Shown: one piece after another, positions 43,953-52,201 of the stretch
Layout of the letters: every line of letters begins with the position of its first letter
How positions within the stretch are numbered: the first letter of the stretch is position 1
Source of the DNA: DATBLE01 sp963808815
GTDB taxonomy: Bacteria > Actinomycetota > Thermoleophilia > Gaiellales > Gaiellaceae
Direction of reading: 5' to 3'
DNA: 64,000 nucleotides
NCBI GenBank assembly: GCA_963808815.1
Contig: CAWEGI010000019.1
Span: 1-64,000 of the forward strand
The notes under the pieces: model-generated
What the model saw: only the letters and a program-made list of their open reading frames with translations
Told to the model about the DNA's origin: nothing
Databases searched by the model: none
Position numbers and translations under genes: made by a program

Positions 43953-45439
43953 TGCGTCAGGGCCCGCTTGCCGGCCGCTATGCCGCGGTCGCGGCGATGG
44001 TGATGTTCGCGTTGATTCCGTACCTGGCGCTCTCTTCGGCGCTTGAGCCGCTGACACCGATCATCGGCGAGCAACTGAACATGAGCATGCAGACGCTCAG
44101 CTTGGGCTCGGGGTTGGCGAATGCTGCGTATGCGGTGGGTACGGTGCTGGCTGTTCAGTTTGCTCAGCATCTTCCGCAGCGCAGGATGCTGGTCGGCTAC
44201 GCGGTGCTGCTCGTGATCGGCTCGATTCTGGCAGCCGGGGCTCAGGATGCGGGCATGTACATCGCGGGTCGCGTGATCCAGGGGCTGTGCACGAGCCTGC
44301 TGTTGATCGCTGCGGTGCCGCCGCTTGCGATCGGCTATCCGCCGAACAAGTTGCGCGACACGGCAGTCATCCTGAACATGTGCATCTTTGGGGCCGTGGC
44401 GCTCGGGCCGTTCATCGGGGGACTGCAGGCGCAGGCGGGCGGTTGGCGGCCGTTGTTTTGGATCGTCGCCGGGATCTCTGTCTTGGCCCTGGTGCTGGCC
44501 GTGTTGACGTTCGAGGACGCGCCGCCCGCGAACCCCGACTCGCCGCGTGATCTGCCGGCCATCGCGCTTGCGGTCGTCGGTTGTGTGGCTGCGTTTTTCG
44601 GCGCCTCGCTGCTTACGAGCCATCGCTTCCTCAGTCCGGAGGTGATCGTGCCGCTGTTCGGTGGCCTGGCGGCGATCGTCATCCTGGTCGTCTACCAGTA
44701 CCGGGCCAAGCGGCCGCTGTTGACGATTCGCCCGATGCTGACCAGCACGATGCCTGTGGCGGGGATCGCGGTGGCGCTGTTCGCTGCGGCCGCGTCGGTT
44801 TCGGCTACGGCCCTCACGGCTGGGGTTTTGGCGGGCCACTACAGCCCTCTACACATCGGGGTTCTCTATCTGCCTGAGGTTGCCGGTGCGGTGATCACGG
44901 CGGTCGTGCTCGGCCTCGTCATCACCAAGCGTGCGATGCACTACCTTCCGTTGGTCGGGATGGTCTTTCTGGCCGCTGGGATCCTGGTCTTCGCTGTCAA
45001 TGTGCCTCCAAGCCAGGCGGCTACCCTTGTCGGCTCGGGCCTGACCGGCGTCGGGCTCGGCGCTACGGTCGCGCCGGCGTTGTTCGTGGCGGGCTTCTCG
45101 TTGGCGTCGGCCAACCTGCAGCGAGTGTTCGCGATCGTCGAGTTGTTGCGGGCCGTGGCGGCGTTCATGGTCGCGCCGATCTTCGTCTACTTCGCGGCGA
45201 CAGTTGGCAGCAGCACTGAGGTCGGGACGCAAATCGCGCTCTGGATCGGCTTCGGGCTCGCCGTCGTTGGAGCGCTCGTCGGCGTGGCGCTCTACGCGCT
45301 CGGCGGTGCCCGGCCGCAAACCCCAGACCTTCCCCGCTTTCTCGAGGGCAAGAGGCCAGCTTGGTATTCACCGCCTTTGCTGGCTCGAGTCCGTCGGGCC
45401 ATGACCACGGCACGAGTCGAGACGGAAAGTGCCGACTGA
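43952..45439 (+). CDS. MFS transporter, DHA2-like drug/metabolite exporter
   Basis: 495-residue integral membrane protein with 12-14 hydrophobic segments. Landmarks: LEPLTPIIGEQLNMS after TM1, the RMLVGYAVLLVIGS loop between TM2 and TM3, and AGRVIQGLCTSLLLIA in TM4, which resembles motif C of antiporters. A charged C-terminal tail follows. Third codon positions use T and TTG/GTT more than neighbouring genes, which hints at a different origin. The start overlaps the end of the AMP-ligase fragment; a GTG 45 bases upstream, inside that fragment, is the alternative. Confidence 0.83.
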   Translation: MRQGPLAGRYAAVAAMVMFALIPYLALSSALEPLTPIIGEQLNMSMQTLSLGSGLANAAYAVGTVLAVQFAQHLPQRRMLVGYAVLLVIGSILAAGAQDAGMYIAGRVIQGLCTSLLLIAAVPPLAIGYPPNKLRDTAVILNMCIFGAVALGPFIGGLQAQAGGWRPLFWIVAGISVLALVLAVLTFEDAPPANPDSPRDLPAIALAVVGCVAAFFGASLLTSHRFLSPEVIVPLFGGLAAIVILVVYQYRAKRPLLTIRPMLTSTMPVAGIAVALFAAAASVSATALTAGVLAGHYSPLHIGVLYLPEVAGAVITAVVLGLVITKRAMHYLPLVGMVFLAAGILVFAVNVPPSQAATLVGSGLTGVGLGATVAPALFVAGFSLASANLQRVFAIVELLRAVAAFMVAPIFVYFAATVGSSTEVGTQIALWIGFGLAVVGALVGVALYALGGARPQTPDLPRFLEGKRPAWYSPPLLARVRRAMTTARVETESAD

Positions 45440-45440
45440 C

Positions 45441-45914
45441 ATGGCCTCCTCAGGCCCAGACGCCGCGGCCCCCGGGCCGGTGCTCTTCGCCTACGATGGA
45501 TCCGAACTAGCCCAGCTCGCGATCGAGCAGGCGGCCCGCGAACTCGCACCCGGCCGCGACGCTCTCGTCCTCTGTGTCTGGCAACCGGCAGACGTCGGAT
45601 TCGTACCCGTCGGCGAGCAACATTTCGACGCCCAGGACGCAACCGAAGTAGAAGACGCGGCGGAGGACACCGCCGCCCACGGAGCCGCGCTTGCCGAGAA
45701 AGCCGGGTTCCGAGCAGAAAGCGTGACGATCAAGGCAGCACCGACCTGGAAAGGCATCGTCGAAGTCGCCAACAACCGCCGGGCAAGCCTCATAGTCCTG
45801 GGCTCCCACCGCCGCACCGGCGTCATCGGGCACCTTCTCGGAAGCGTCACCGACGCCGTCATCGCCCACTCCACTGTCTCCATTCTCGTCGTTCATCAAC
45901 GCCCCGAGGCGTGA
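45441..45914 (+). CDS. Universal stress protein (UspA family)
   Basis: 157-residue single Usp domain. N-terminal VLFAYDGSELAQLAIEQAA and C-terminal ASLIVLGSHRRTGVIGHLLG with SVTDAVIAHSTVSILVVH carry the G-2x-G-9x-G(S/T) ATP-binding pattern (GSHRRTG, GSV, H). It follows the MFS gene by one base, so they are co-transcribed. A GTG at 45429 is an alternative start. Confidence 0.9.
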   Translation: MASSGPDAAAPGPVLFAYDGSELAQLAIEQAARELAPGRDALVLCVWQPADVGFVPVGEQHFDAQDATEVEDAAEDTAAHGAALAEKAGFRAESVTIKAAPTWKGIVEVANNRRASLIVLGSHRRTGVIGHLLGSVTDAVIAHSTVSILVVHQRPEA

Positions 45915-46008
45915 GCCAAGGTCGTGCGAACTGCAATGGGGCGTCAGTGATTCCTGCGGCGCTTACCGGGCGCGACGCGGTGCCGACAGGCTTCTGCGAT
46001 CTTGCGGC

Positions 46009-46848
46009 TCAGCTCGTGACGACGCAGAGTGAGACGCCCGGCAGCTCGTAGCCGCCATCGACGGCGAACGGTGCAAACGCCTCGCGAAACTCGTCCTTCA
46101 TCCGCTCTTGCTCCTCCTCGCGCGCCTCCGCCCAAGCCCTCGAGAACATGCCGCCCATCTCGCTCGACCGGCGGACGTACTCATCCACGCTCGGGTAGTT
46201 GCTGTGCACCGCCACGTCCTCGATCCGTACGTTCTCGAACCCGGCGTTCTCGACCAGCCGGCGCAGCAGCTCCTCGTCGCCGAGCACGAACATTCCCGGT
46301 TCTCCCGGCTCCGAAGGTGGCATGTGTCCGTGCGCGACGAGGACGCCAGCGGCGACGGAGATCCAGGGGTTGCGGGCGCCGCTCGACCAGACCGAAAAAG
46401 CAAGCCGTCCGCCAGGGCGCAGCACTCGCCTCGTCTCGGCGAGGGCTGCTGCCGGATCCGGCATGAGCATGTAACCCCAGCGGCAGAGGACGCCGTCGAC
46501 CGAATCGTCCGCGAGCTCGATCTGCTCGGCGTCCAGTATGCGGTACTCCACGTTCGTCAGAACGAGCTCGGCACCTCGACGGCGAGCGATTTCGGCCATC
46601 GCCGGGCTGAAGTCGCTTGAGATCAGGTGACCGCTCTTGCCGAGGACTGCTGCAATCTCGAATCCGACATCGCCCTGGCCGGCCGCCAGCTCCAGCACCG
46701 TGTCGCCGGGCTTCGGCGCCAGCTCGCGGACGAGCCATTCGGTCACGGGGGCGGCGCTCTTCTCCCGTTCCGACCGCGAGCGCTCCCAGCCCCCGGCCAT
46801 CGCAGCCCAGTTCTCGAGCCTGGCCTGGCGCTGCTCGTCGCGGTCCAC
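46009..46848 (-). CDS. Class I SAM-dependent methyltransferase
   Basis: 279 residues. SAM-binding motif I DTVLELAAGQGDVGFEIA (about 50-68), motif II region AEQIELADDSVDGVLCRWGYM, and post-motif LRPGGRLAFSVWSS are present. It resembles Methyltransf_11/25 enzymes acting on small molecules; no substrate domain is visible. It is convergent with the Usp gene and 69 bases downstream of the O-methyltransferase gene on the same strand. Confidence 0.88.
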   Translation of the reverse strand: MDRDEQRQARLENWAAMAGGWERSRSEREKSAAPVTEWLVRELAPKPGDTVLELAAGQGDVGFEIAAVLGKSGHLISSDFSPAMAEIARRRGAELVLTNVEYRILDAEQIELADDSVDGVLCRWGYMLMPDPAAALAETRRVLRPGGRLAFSVWSSGARNPWISVAAGVLVAHGHMPPSEPGEPGMFVLGDEELLRRLVENAGFENVRIEDVAVHSNYPSVDEYVRRSSEMGGMFSRAWAEAREEEQERMKDEFREAFAPFAVDGGYELPGVSLCVVTS

Positions 46849-46917
46849 GGCACGATCGTAGACGCACCCACCACCTGCTCAAGGCCCGACGGGACGGCGT
46901 TCTCGGCCGACGGTCGT

Positions 46918-47931
46918 CTACTTCACTCCGATCACCATTGAGTCGGGGCCGACCAGGTGCTGTGCGCGCGTACTGGTGAAGCCGGCATCGGTCATCCAAC
47001 CGATGCAGTCTGCGGCTGTGTAGTCGAAACCGCCCTCGGTTTCGATCAGCATGTTGAGGCTCATGAGCAGCCCGAATACGTTCTGGGAGCGCTCGTCGTC
47101 GATGATGGCCTCGTAGACGATCAGCGCGCCGCCGTCCGGTAATGCTGCGTGTGCCTTGCCGATGAGCATCCGTTTCTCGTCCAGGCTCCAGTCGTGGAGG
47201 ACGTGTCCCATGACGAGGACGTCGGCTTGTGGCAGGTCGTCCGAGAAGAAGTTGCCGCCGACGAAGTGCAGCCTTCCCTGCAGTCCGTTGTGCTCGACGA
47301 ACTCCTCGAACACCGGCGCCGCCTCTGGGAGGTCGAAGCCGATGCCGGTGATGTGTGGGTTCGCGAGCGCGATCTGCGCGGCGAGGTCTCCTTGGGCCGT
47401 GCCGATGTCGACGAACGTCTTGTGCTCATGCCAGGGGAACTGTTGTGCGATCGCCATGTTGGCGCCGTGGCTGAGCCCGGTCATCGCTGCGAGGAATCCC
47501 TTGAGGCGGGCCGGATCCGCGTAGAGGGCTTCGAAGAACGGCGCCTCCCCGGACTTTGCCTCGTTCTGGGGCTGCCCTGTTCGCAACGCCTCGGTCAGAT
47601 GCTCCCAGAAGCCGTACAGGCGCTGATTGGCCATCTCCAGAAGCCCACCGAGATAGGAGGGCTTGCGCTTGTCCAGGAAGAGGTCTGTGCTCGGTGTGTT
47701 GCTGTAGATCCCGTCGCGGCGCTCGAGGAACCCCAACGCCACAAGCGCGTCGAGAAAATCCCGGGAAGAACGCGGGTGGAGGCCGAGTCTGTCCCGCACA
47801 GCTTCACTGTCCTCAGGGTGCTTCGCGAGTTCCGTGAACAACTCCATCTCGACCGCGCTCAAGAGGACCTTCGATGCCCAGAAGCCAAGACCGACCTGCA
47901 GGATCTGATCCGGTGTCGGGTGCTCACTCAT
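46918..47931 (-). CDS. Small-molecule O-methyltransferase (hydroxyneurosporene/plant-type)
   Basis: 337 residues. An N-terminal dimerisation winged helix (about 10-90, LGLHPRSSRDFLDALVALGF) is followed by a Rossmann domain with FVDIGTAQGDLAAQIALANP, GFDLPEAAPVF and the catalytic-base loop GHVLHDWSLDEKRMLI. The family methylates phenolic or polyketide hydroxyls. Start set at the second ATG (MSEHPTPDQ), because GAGGAGG lies seven bases upstream of it; a further ATG nine codons earlier has no such site. Confidence 0.9.
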   Translation of the reverse strand: MSEHPTPDQILQVGLGFWASKVLLSAVEMELFTELAKHPEDSEAVRDRLGLHPRSSRDFLDALVALGFLERRDGIYSNTPSTDLFLDKRKPSYLGGLLEMANQRLYGFWEHLTEALRTGQPQNEAKSGEAPFFEALYADPARLKGFLAAMTGLSHGANMAIAQQFPWHEHKTFVDIGTAQGDLAAQIALANPHITGIGFDLPEAAPVFEEFVEHNGLQGRLHFVGGNFFSDDLPQADVLVMGHVLHDWSLDEKRMLIGKAHAALPDGGALIVYEAIIDDERSQNVFGLLMSLNMLIETEGGFDYTAADCIGWMTDAGFTSTRAQHLVGPDSMVIGVK

Positions 47932-48152
47932 CTGATTCCTCCTCAGCGGTTCGGCCATGTTCGCCCGCGCCGATCATCCCAGGCATCGGCCACACACAAT
48001 GCGTTGAACGACACCGCGACAAAGCCGAGCTCGACCCATCCTCGATCGCACCCTGAAACGCGACACCTGGGCGCGCCGGCCCCGCTACCCCCGCGCACGA
48101 CCGAGTGAGGCGAGGCCGGTTCGCCGCGGGCCGATTCGGGCACACTCCTTCG

Positions 48153-48506
48153 GTGAAGCGAACTGCTCTGCTGCTGCTCCTGGCTGCGCTCGCTGCGGCG
48201 GGCGTGTATGGGCGGGAGGCCACCGGCGCCGCCAGGATCACGCCCACGCTGCGGATCGTCGGTCCGATGCTGAAGGGACAGGGATTCAGCGCGCGCGAGG
48301 CGGTTCGTGTGACCTTCAGCGCCTCGGGCGTTCGCTCCGCCCGCCTGGTCAGAGCCGGAGCGTCGGGATCCTTCGTGACGCGCGTTCCCGTGCTCGGCCC
48401 CTGTGCGGGCACGCTCACCGTCGTCGCGCGCGGACGCACGGGCGACCAGGCCAGGCTGAGGCGGCTCTCCAAGAGCTGTGGGCCTGCGCTCGGCCCGGCC
48501 GGTTGA
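48153..48506 (+). CDS. Small secreted hypothetical protein (117 aa)
   Basis: The GTG start gives VKRTALLLLLAALAAAGVYG, a plain Sec signal peptide, then a mature domain of about 95 residues with alternating strands (TPTLRIVGPMLKGQGFSARE, VRVTFSASG, GTLTVVARGRTGDQARLRRL) and two Cys (in GPCAGT and SKSCGP). It looks like a small Ig-like or beta-sandwich domain. Function unknown. It ends just before a strong terminator hairpin. Confidence 0.65.
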   Translation: MKRTALLLLLAALAAAGVYGREATGAARITPTLRIVGPMLKGQGFSAREAVRVTFSASGVRSARLVRAGASGSFVTRVPVLGPCAGTLTVVARGRTGDQARLRRLSKSCGPALGPAG

Positions 48507-48509
48507 CGT

Positions 48510-48537
48510 GAAGAGGGCCGCCGGGGCGGCCCTCTTC
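48510..48537. terminator. Bidirectional terminator hairpin
   Basis: GAAGAGGGCCGCC pairs perfectly with GGCGGCCCTCTTC, leaving two to four loop bases. It lies between the convergent secreted-protein gene and the beta-propeller gene, three bases after the former's stop and 22 bases past the latter's, so it can serve both strands. Confidence 0.8.
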
Positions 48538-48559
48538 GTCGAGCGAGCGTCGGCGCGAC

Positions 48560-51500
48560 TCAGGGAAGGGTCATCCGCCAAATGCCCTGGGAGTGCGTCG
48601 CCGCGTAGATCACGTTCGGGCAGGTCTTCTTCTTGTCGACGCAGGTCGCGACCCGTGCGGACGGCTCGATCTCGAGGTGCATGACCTCGAACCGGGGCAT
48701 GCCCTTCGTCACCTTCCACCCGTTCGTACCGTCCTTCTTGCCCTCGAGCACGCCGAAATCGGTCGAGACGTAGAGCGTGCCCTTCGGGTCGTCGCGGACG
48801 ATGTCGGACACGGGCAGGTCTCCGTCGTTTGTTGGCGTCGGGAACGTCGAGGTGCCGCTCTCCACGTTGAGGTTCGTGAAGGTGCCGCCCTCCGTGACGC
48901 TGAAGACGTGGCCCGGCGTGGTCGGCGTCGCCGCGTTGTAGCCCGAGTACGTCACCCACGCATGGCCGATGTCCTTCGGGTCCGGGTAGATGGAGCTCGG
49001 GAACCGCGTGGGCGAGTTCGCGGCCAGGTTGTCCACGCGGTGCCAGACGACCGCTGCGGGGTCGACCCAGTCGGCGTTGTGCGTGACGAAGATGCGGCCT
49101 GCGGAGGTCGCCGCCCAGAGCGTTCCGTGGTCGGTCTTGTTCCGCGCGAGCCAGGACACCGAGCCGCCGGTTCGACCGGAGCCGTAGAACGTCCCGGTCA
49201 GGTCGCCGGGCGCCGTTCGGTTGTTCTGCGGGTCGGCGACCGCTGCACCGCCCATCGGCTGGTAGTCGCCGCAGTTCGGATCGCCTCCGAAGACCGTGAA
49301 CTCCGGGCAGTTGGCCTCGTAGAAGGCGATGTTCGGATCCTTGTCCTGGGGAACCGCGCCGGGTGTCCCGGCACCGAAGGCCCAGGTCCGCCAGACGTGC
49401 TGCGCTCCCGAGTAGATCGGGTGCGCTCCGGCCACCGGATTCGGATCGGCGATCTGCGGCCAGTAGAACGCGACCGCCTCGCCGCTGATAACGATCGGGG
49501 CCGAGGAGATCACCCACTTCGTCGGGTCCCCGTCCCTGAAGTTCGAGTCGCTGAACCCGGAGGTGAACTCGTTGAACCGCCACGTCGGGTTGGTCGAGTC
49601 GAAGCCGGCGTTGCCGCCGTCGCCGTAGATGATCTGCGGAAGCGTGGTCGTGCCGCAGCCGAGTGCCGACCAGGTTCCGTTGTCCTGCGTGCCGCCCTCG
49701 ACGTCGCAGGGCTGCCCTGGGTTGATGGCGACGTTGATGAACTGCAGTGTCTTGCCGAGCCCCTTGCCGATGTGCGTGATCCGGTTCGGGATCCGAGAGA
49801 GGAGCCGCTGGCAGGCGAGCGTGCTCCCCGGTGAGAGGAGCCGCTCGGTCGTGCACTGGCTCGATGTGTTGGCGAACGTGCCGTCCGTCCGGATCACGCC
49901 GCCGTCCGAGCCCTCGAAGATCTGGGTCGGGTTCGACGGGTTGATCACGATCGCGTGCTGGTCCGGGTGGATGGCGTTCGGTGCCCGCAGGCACGGCGAG
50001 ATCCCGGCGAGCGCGCACCAGTTCGCTGGGTTGTCCTGGTTGTCGTAGGTCAGGTCGGTGAAGGTGCGGTTGTTGTTCGCGGCGTCGGGGTCACCTGCGG
50101 TGTCCGAGTAGAGGACGCCGCGGCCGTTGGAGCGACCGTTGCCGCACCCCACGCCCTTCGTGTTGCAGGGCAGCTCGCCGTAGAGGTATGAGCCGATCAC
50201 GTAGACCGTGTCGGGCCTGCCCGCCGGCGTGTAGACCTCGTTGTCGTACCAGCACTGACCGGTGCAGAAGTCGTCCGTCGCGAAGTATGGGCTGGACGTC
50301 GTTTGCGAGGTCAGCCGCTGCCAGCTGTTGTAGGTGGCCGGGAACGGGTTCCCGTTGCCGGCAGGCTCCGTCGTCCCCGCCGCCTGCGAGGCGAGGAGGG
50401 TCGCGGCAGGCTGGTTGGCGTTGTCGGTTCGCCAGAACTCGGAGGCGTTGGCCGCGAGGATCCCGTTCGGGTTCGCCGTCCCTTCGGTCAGGTAGAGGCG
50501 GGTCTTGCCGTTCTTCACGGTGGGGGCGACCATCGTCCGGTCGGTTCCTCCACCGGGGAAGCGGGGAGCGAAGACCTGGTGGAAGTCCGTCGGCGAGGTC
50601 GACCCGTCGAGCGCCATCGACCGCCTCCACAGGCCTTGGTCGAACGCCGCCGCGTAGACGGTGCTCGGATCGAGCGGGTCGAGCGCGACGTCGGTGACGC
50701 CGAACGAGGCGCTGTCGTTGCCGTTCCAGACCTCGGTGAAGGTCTTGCCCCCGTCGTTGGACTCGTACAGTCCGGGTGCGTTCGCCCCCGGCTCGAGGCG
50801 CGTCGTGCCTCCGTTGCCGATCACGTGCGAGAGGCCGCGAACGCCCTGGGCCGAGCCGACGAAGATGTGGTTCGCATTCGTCGGGTCGACCACGATCTCG
50901 CTGATGCCCCGCCCGAGGAACGCGTCCTGTCCGGGCGTGGCGCACGAGTTGGTCGAGTTGTCGACGCAGGCGTCCGCGAGCTTCGTCCAGCTGTCGCCGC
51001 CGTTCGTCGACTTGTAGATGCCGACACCGGCCTCGCAACCCGAGCTGCACCGGTTGGCCTCTCCGGTCCCCAGGTAGAGCGTGTTCCCGGTGGGGTCGTT
51101 CGGGTCGGCCGTCAGCGCGCCGACCGAGTTCTGCTGGAGCGTTCCGTCGAGCCAGGTCCATGCAGGATCCGCCGCCAACCCGTCGTCAGTTCGCCAGACG
51201 CCGCCGCCGGAGACGCCGACCCAGAGCCTGCAGTTGCCCGGCGTGCAGGTCGCGGCGATCAGCATCGCCGTCACACGGCTCGCGGTCGTATCCGTCGAGC
51301 CCGAGAACGCGATCACGCCCGGCTGCTGCGCGATGCTCAGCGGCGCGTACGGTTCCCAGTGGTTGTTTCCCTGTGAACTTCCTGCCTGCGCGATCTTCGC
51401 GAACGTCGCCCGGGCCTTCGCGACGATCTGCGGCGAGATCGTGTCCGCCGGGTACGTTCGCTCGGCGGCCTTGTAGGCCTCCCAGCCGCCGACCGGGCCT

Positions 51501-51694
51501 TCGCCCGGCGTCGCGGGCGCCGAACCTCGTTGCCTGACGGCGTCCGGGTCGCCGCCGGCGAACTTCGACTTGAACCGCACGTATCCGGGGCCGTCGCCGG
51601 CCAATCCGGCGCCGAGCGTCCCGGCCAGCGCCGCGATCGCCACGATCCCGGCGATCACTGCGAGCGTCAGCGCACTTCTCCGCCTTCTTCGCAT
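48560..51694 (-). CDS. Large secreted beta-propeller protein (BNR/sortilin-like repeats)
   Basis: 1044 residues. The signal peptide MRRRRRSALTLAVIAGIVAI (plus an Ala/Gly stretch) predicts export. The mature chain has sialidase-type Asp-box repeats, for example STNGGDSWT, SNDGGKTFTEVW, and recurrent DPxNPxxxYxG segments (VDPTNANHIFVGS, DPLDPSTVYAAAF, INPSNPTQIFEGSDGG), as in sortilin-type ten-bladed propellers. About 16 Cys suggest disulfides. No catalytic signature; adhesion or glycan binding is possible. I chose the start just before the Arg run, with AGGGGGG upstream; a longer open frame to 51973 is not used. Confidence 0.8.
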   Translation of the reverse strand: MRRRRRSALTLAVIAGIVAIAALAGTLGAGLAGDGPGYVRFKSKFAGGDPDAVRQRGSAPATPGEGPVGGWEAYKAAERTYPADTISPQIVAKARATFAKIAQAGSSQGNNHWEPYAPLSIAQQPGVIAFSGSTDTTASRVTAMLIAATCTPGNCRLWVGVSGGGVWRTDDGLAADPAWTWLDGTLQQNSVGALTADPNDPTGNTLYLGTGEANRCSSGCEAGVGIYKSTNGGDSWTKLADACVDNSTNSCATPGQDAFLGRGISEIVVDPTNANHIFVGSAQGVRGLSHVIGNGGTTRLEPGANAPGLYESNDGGKTFTEVWNGNDSASFGVTDVALDPLDPSTVYAAAFDQGLWRRSMALDGSTSPTDFHQVFAPRFPGGGTDRTMVAPTVKNGKTRLYLTEGTANPNGILAANASEFWRTDNANQPAATLLASQAAGTTEPAGNGNPFPATYNSWQRLTSQTTSSPYFATDDFCTGQCWYDNEVYTPAGRPDTVYVIGSYLYGELPCNTKGVGCGNGRSNGRGVLYSDTAGDPDAANNNRTFTDLTYDNQDNPANWCALAGISPCLRAPNAIHPDQHAIVINPSNPTQIFEGSDGGVIRTDGTFANTSSQCTTERLLSPGSTLACQRLLSRIPNRITHIGKGLGKTLQFINVAINPGQPCDVEGGTQDNGTWSALGCGTTTLPQIIYGDGGNAGFDSTNPTWRFNEFTSGFSDSNFRDGDPTKWVISSAPIVISGEAVAFYWPQIADPNPVAGAHPIYSGAQHVWRTWAFGAGTPGAVPQDKDPNIAFYEANCPEFTVFGGDPNCGDYQPMGGAAVADPQNNRTAPGDLTGTFYGSGRTGGSVSWLARNKTDHGTLWAATSAGRIFVTHNADWVDPAAVVWHRVDNLAANSPTRFPSSIYPDPKDIGHAWVTYSGYNAATPTTPGHVFSVTEGGTFTNLNVESGTSTFPTPTNDGDLPVSDIVRDDPKGTLYVSTDFGVLEGKKDGTNGWKVTKGMPRFEVMHLEIEPSARVATCVDKKKTCPNVIYAATHSQGIWRMTLP

Positions 51695-52201
51695 CACGCC
51701 CCCCTGTTGCGAAATTCGGTCCCGCGGCATTCTCGACCCGGGACCGCTCTGCCGAGCGTCAGCGTGGGCGATTGTAATACCAGGAACGAGTCGAAGCTGG
51801 ATGTCGGCGGCGCGCGGCACGGCGACCGCGGATCGACACAGCGCCCCCAAACGGGAGTTGCGCCTATGTCGCCGGACGCGCACTGGATGCTGAACCATCT
51901 CGACCGACGTCGACCTCCTGGTCACTAACCGGAAGCGGGAACGGTGGGCGACCTCCCGCTTCACACGCGACAAAGCCGCAGGGCGACGCGCAGCCCGAGA
52001 GTGACGTGTTGCTTAACAGGGACGGCCCTGGTAGACATGGCGCGTGCTGCAGAACGGCCAGGTGCGCGGCACTTCCTCGCCCCGCCGAGCTTGTCCGGCC
52101 GCTGACGACCGCGGGGGTCCGCGAGGCTCAGGTGGGGCCTGCACCGGTGGGGTGGACGACACAGTCGCTGCTGCTCGGACACGTCCTCGGAGCGAGAGGC
52201 A
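51695..52201. other. Non-coding spacer of about 500 bases between divergent genes
   Basis: No gene is supported. It includes one perfect mini-hairpin repeat (GACCTCCTGGTC at 51912-51923) and a half copy near 51949 (GACCTCCCGC). It must contain the promoters for the beta-propeller gene and the RidA gene, but no convincing boxes were found. Confidence 0.55.
51912..51923. repeat. Mini-hairpin repeat, perfect copy
   Basis: GACC-TCCT-GGTC, the consensus form, identical to the copy at 55989-56000. Confidence 0.65.

Noticed and set aside
51695..51973. Longer N terminus of the beta-propeller protein
   Set aside because: It would place about 90 basic, non-conserved residues before an obvious signal peptide.
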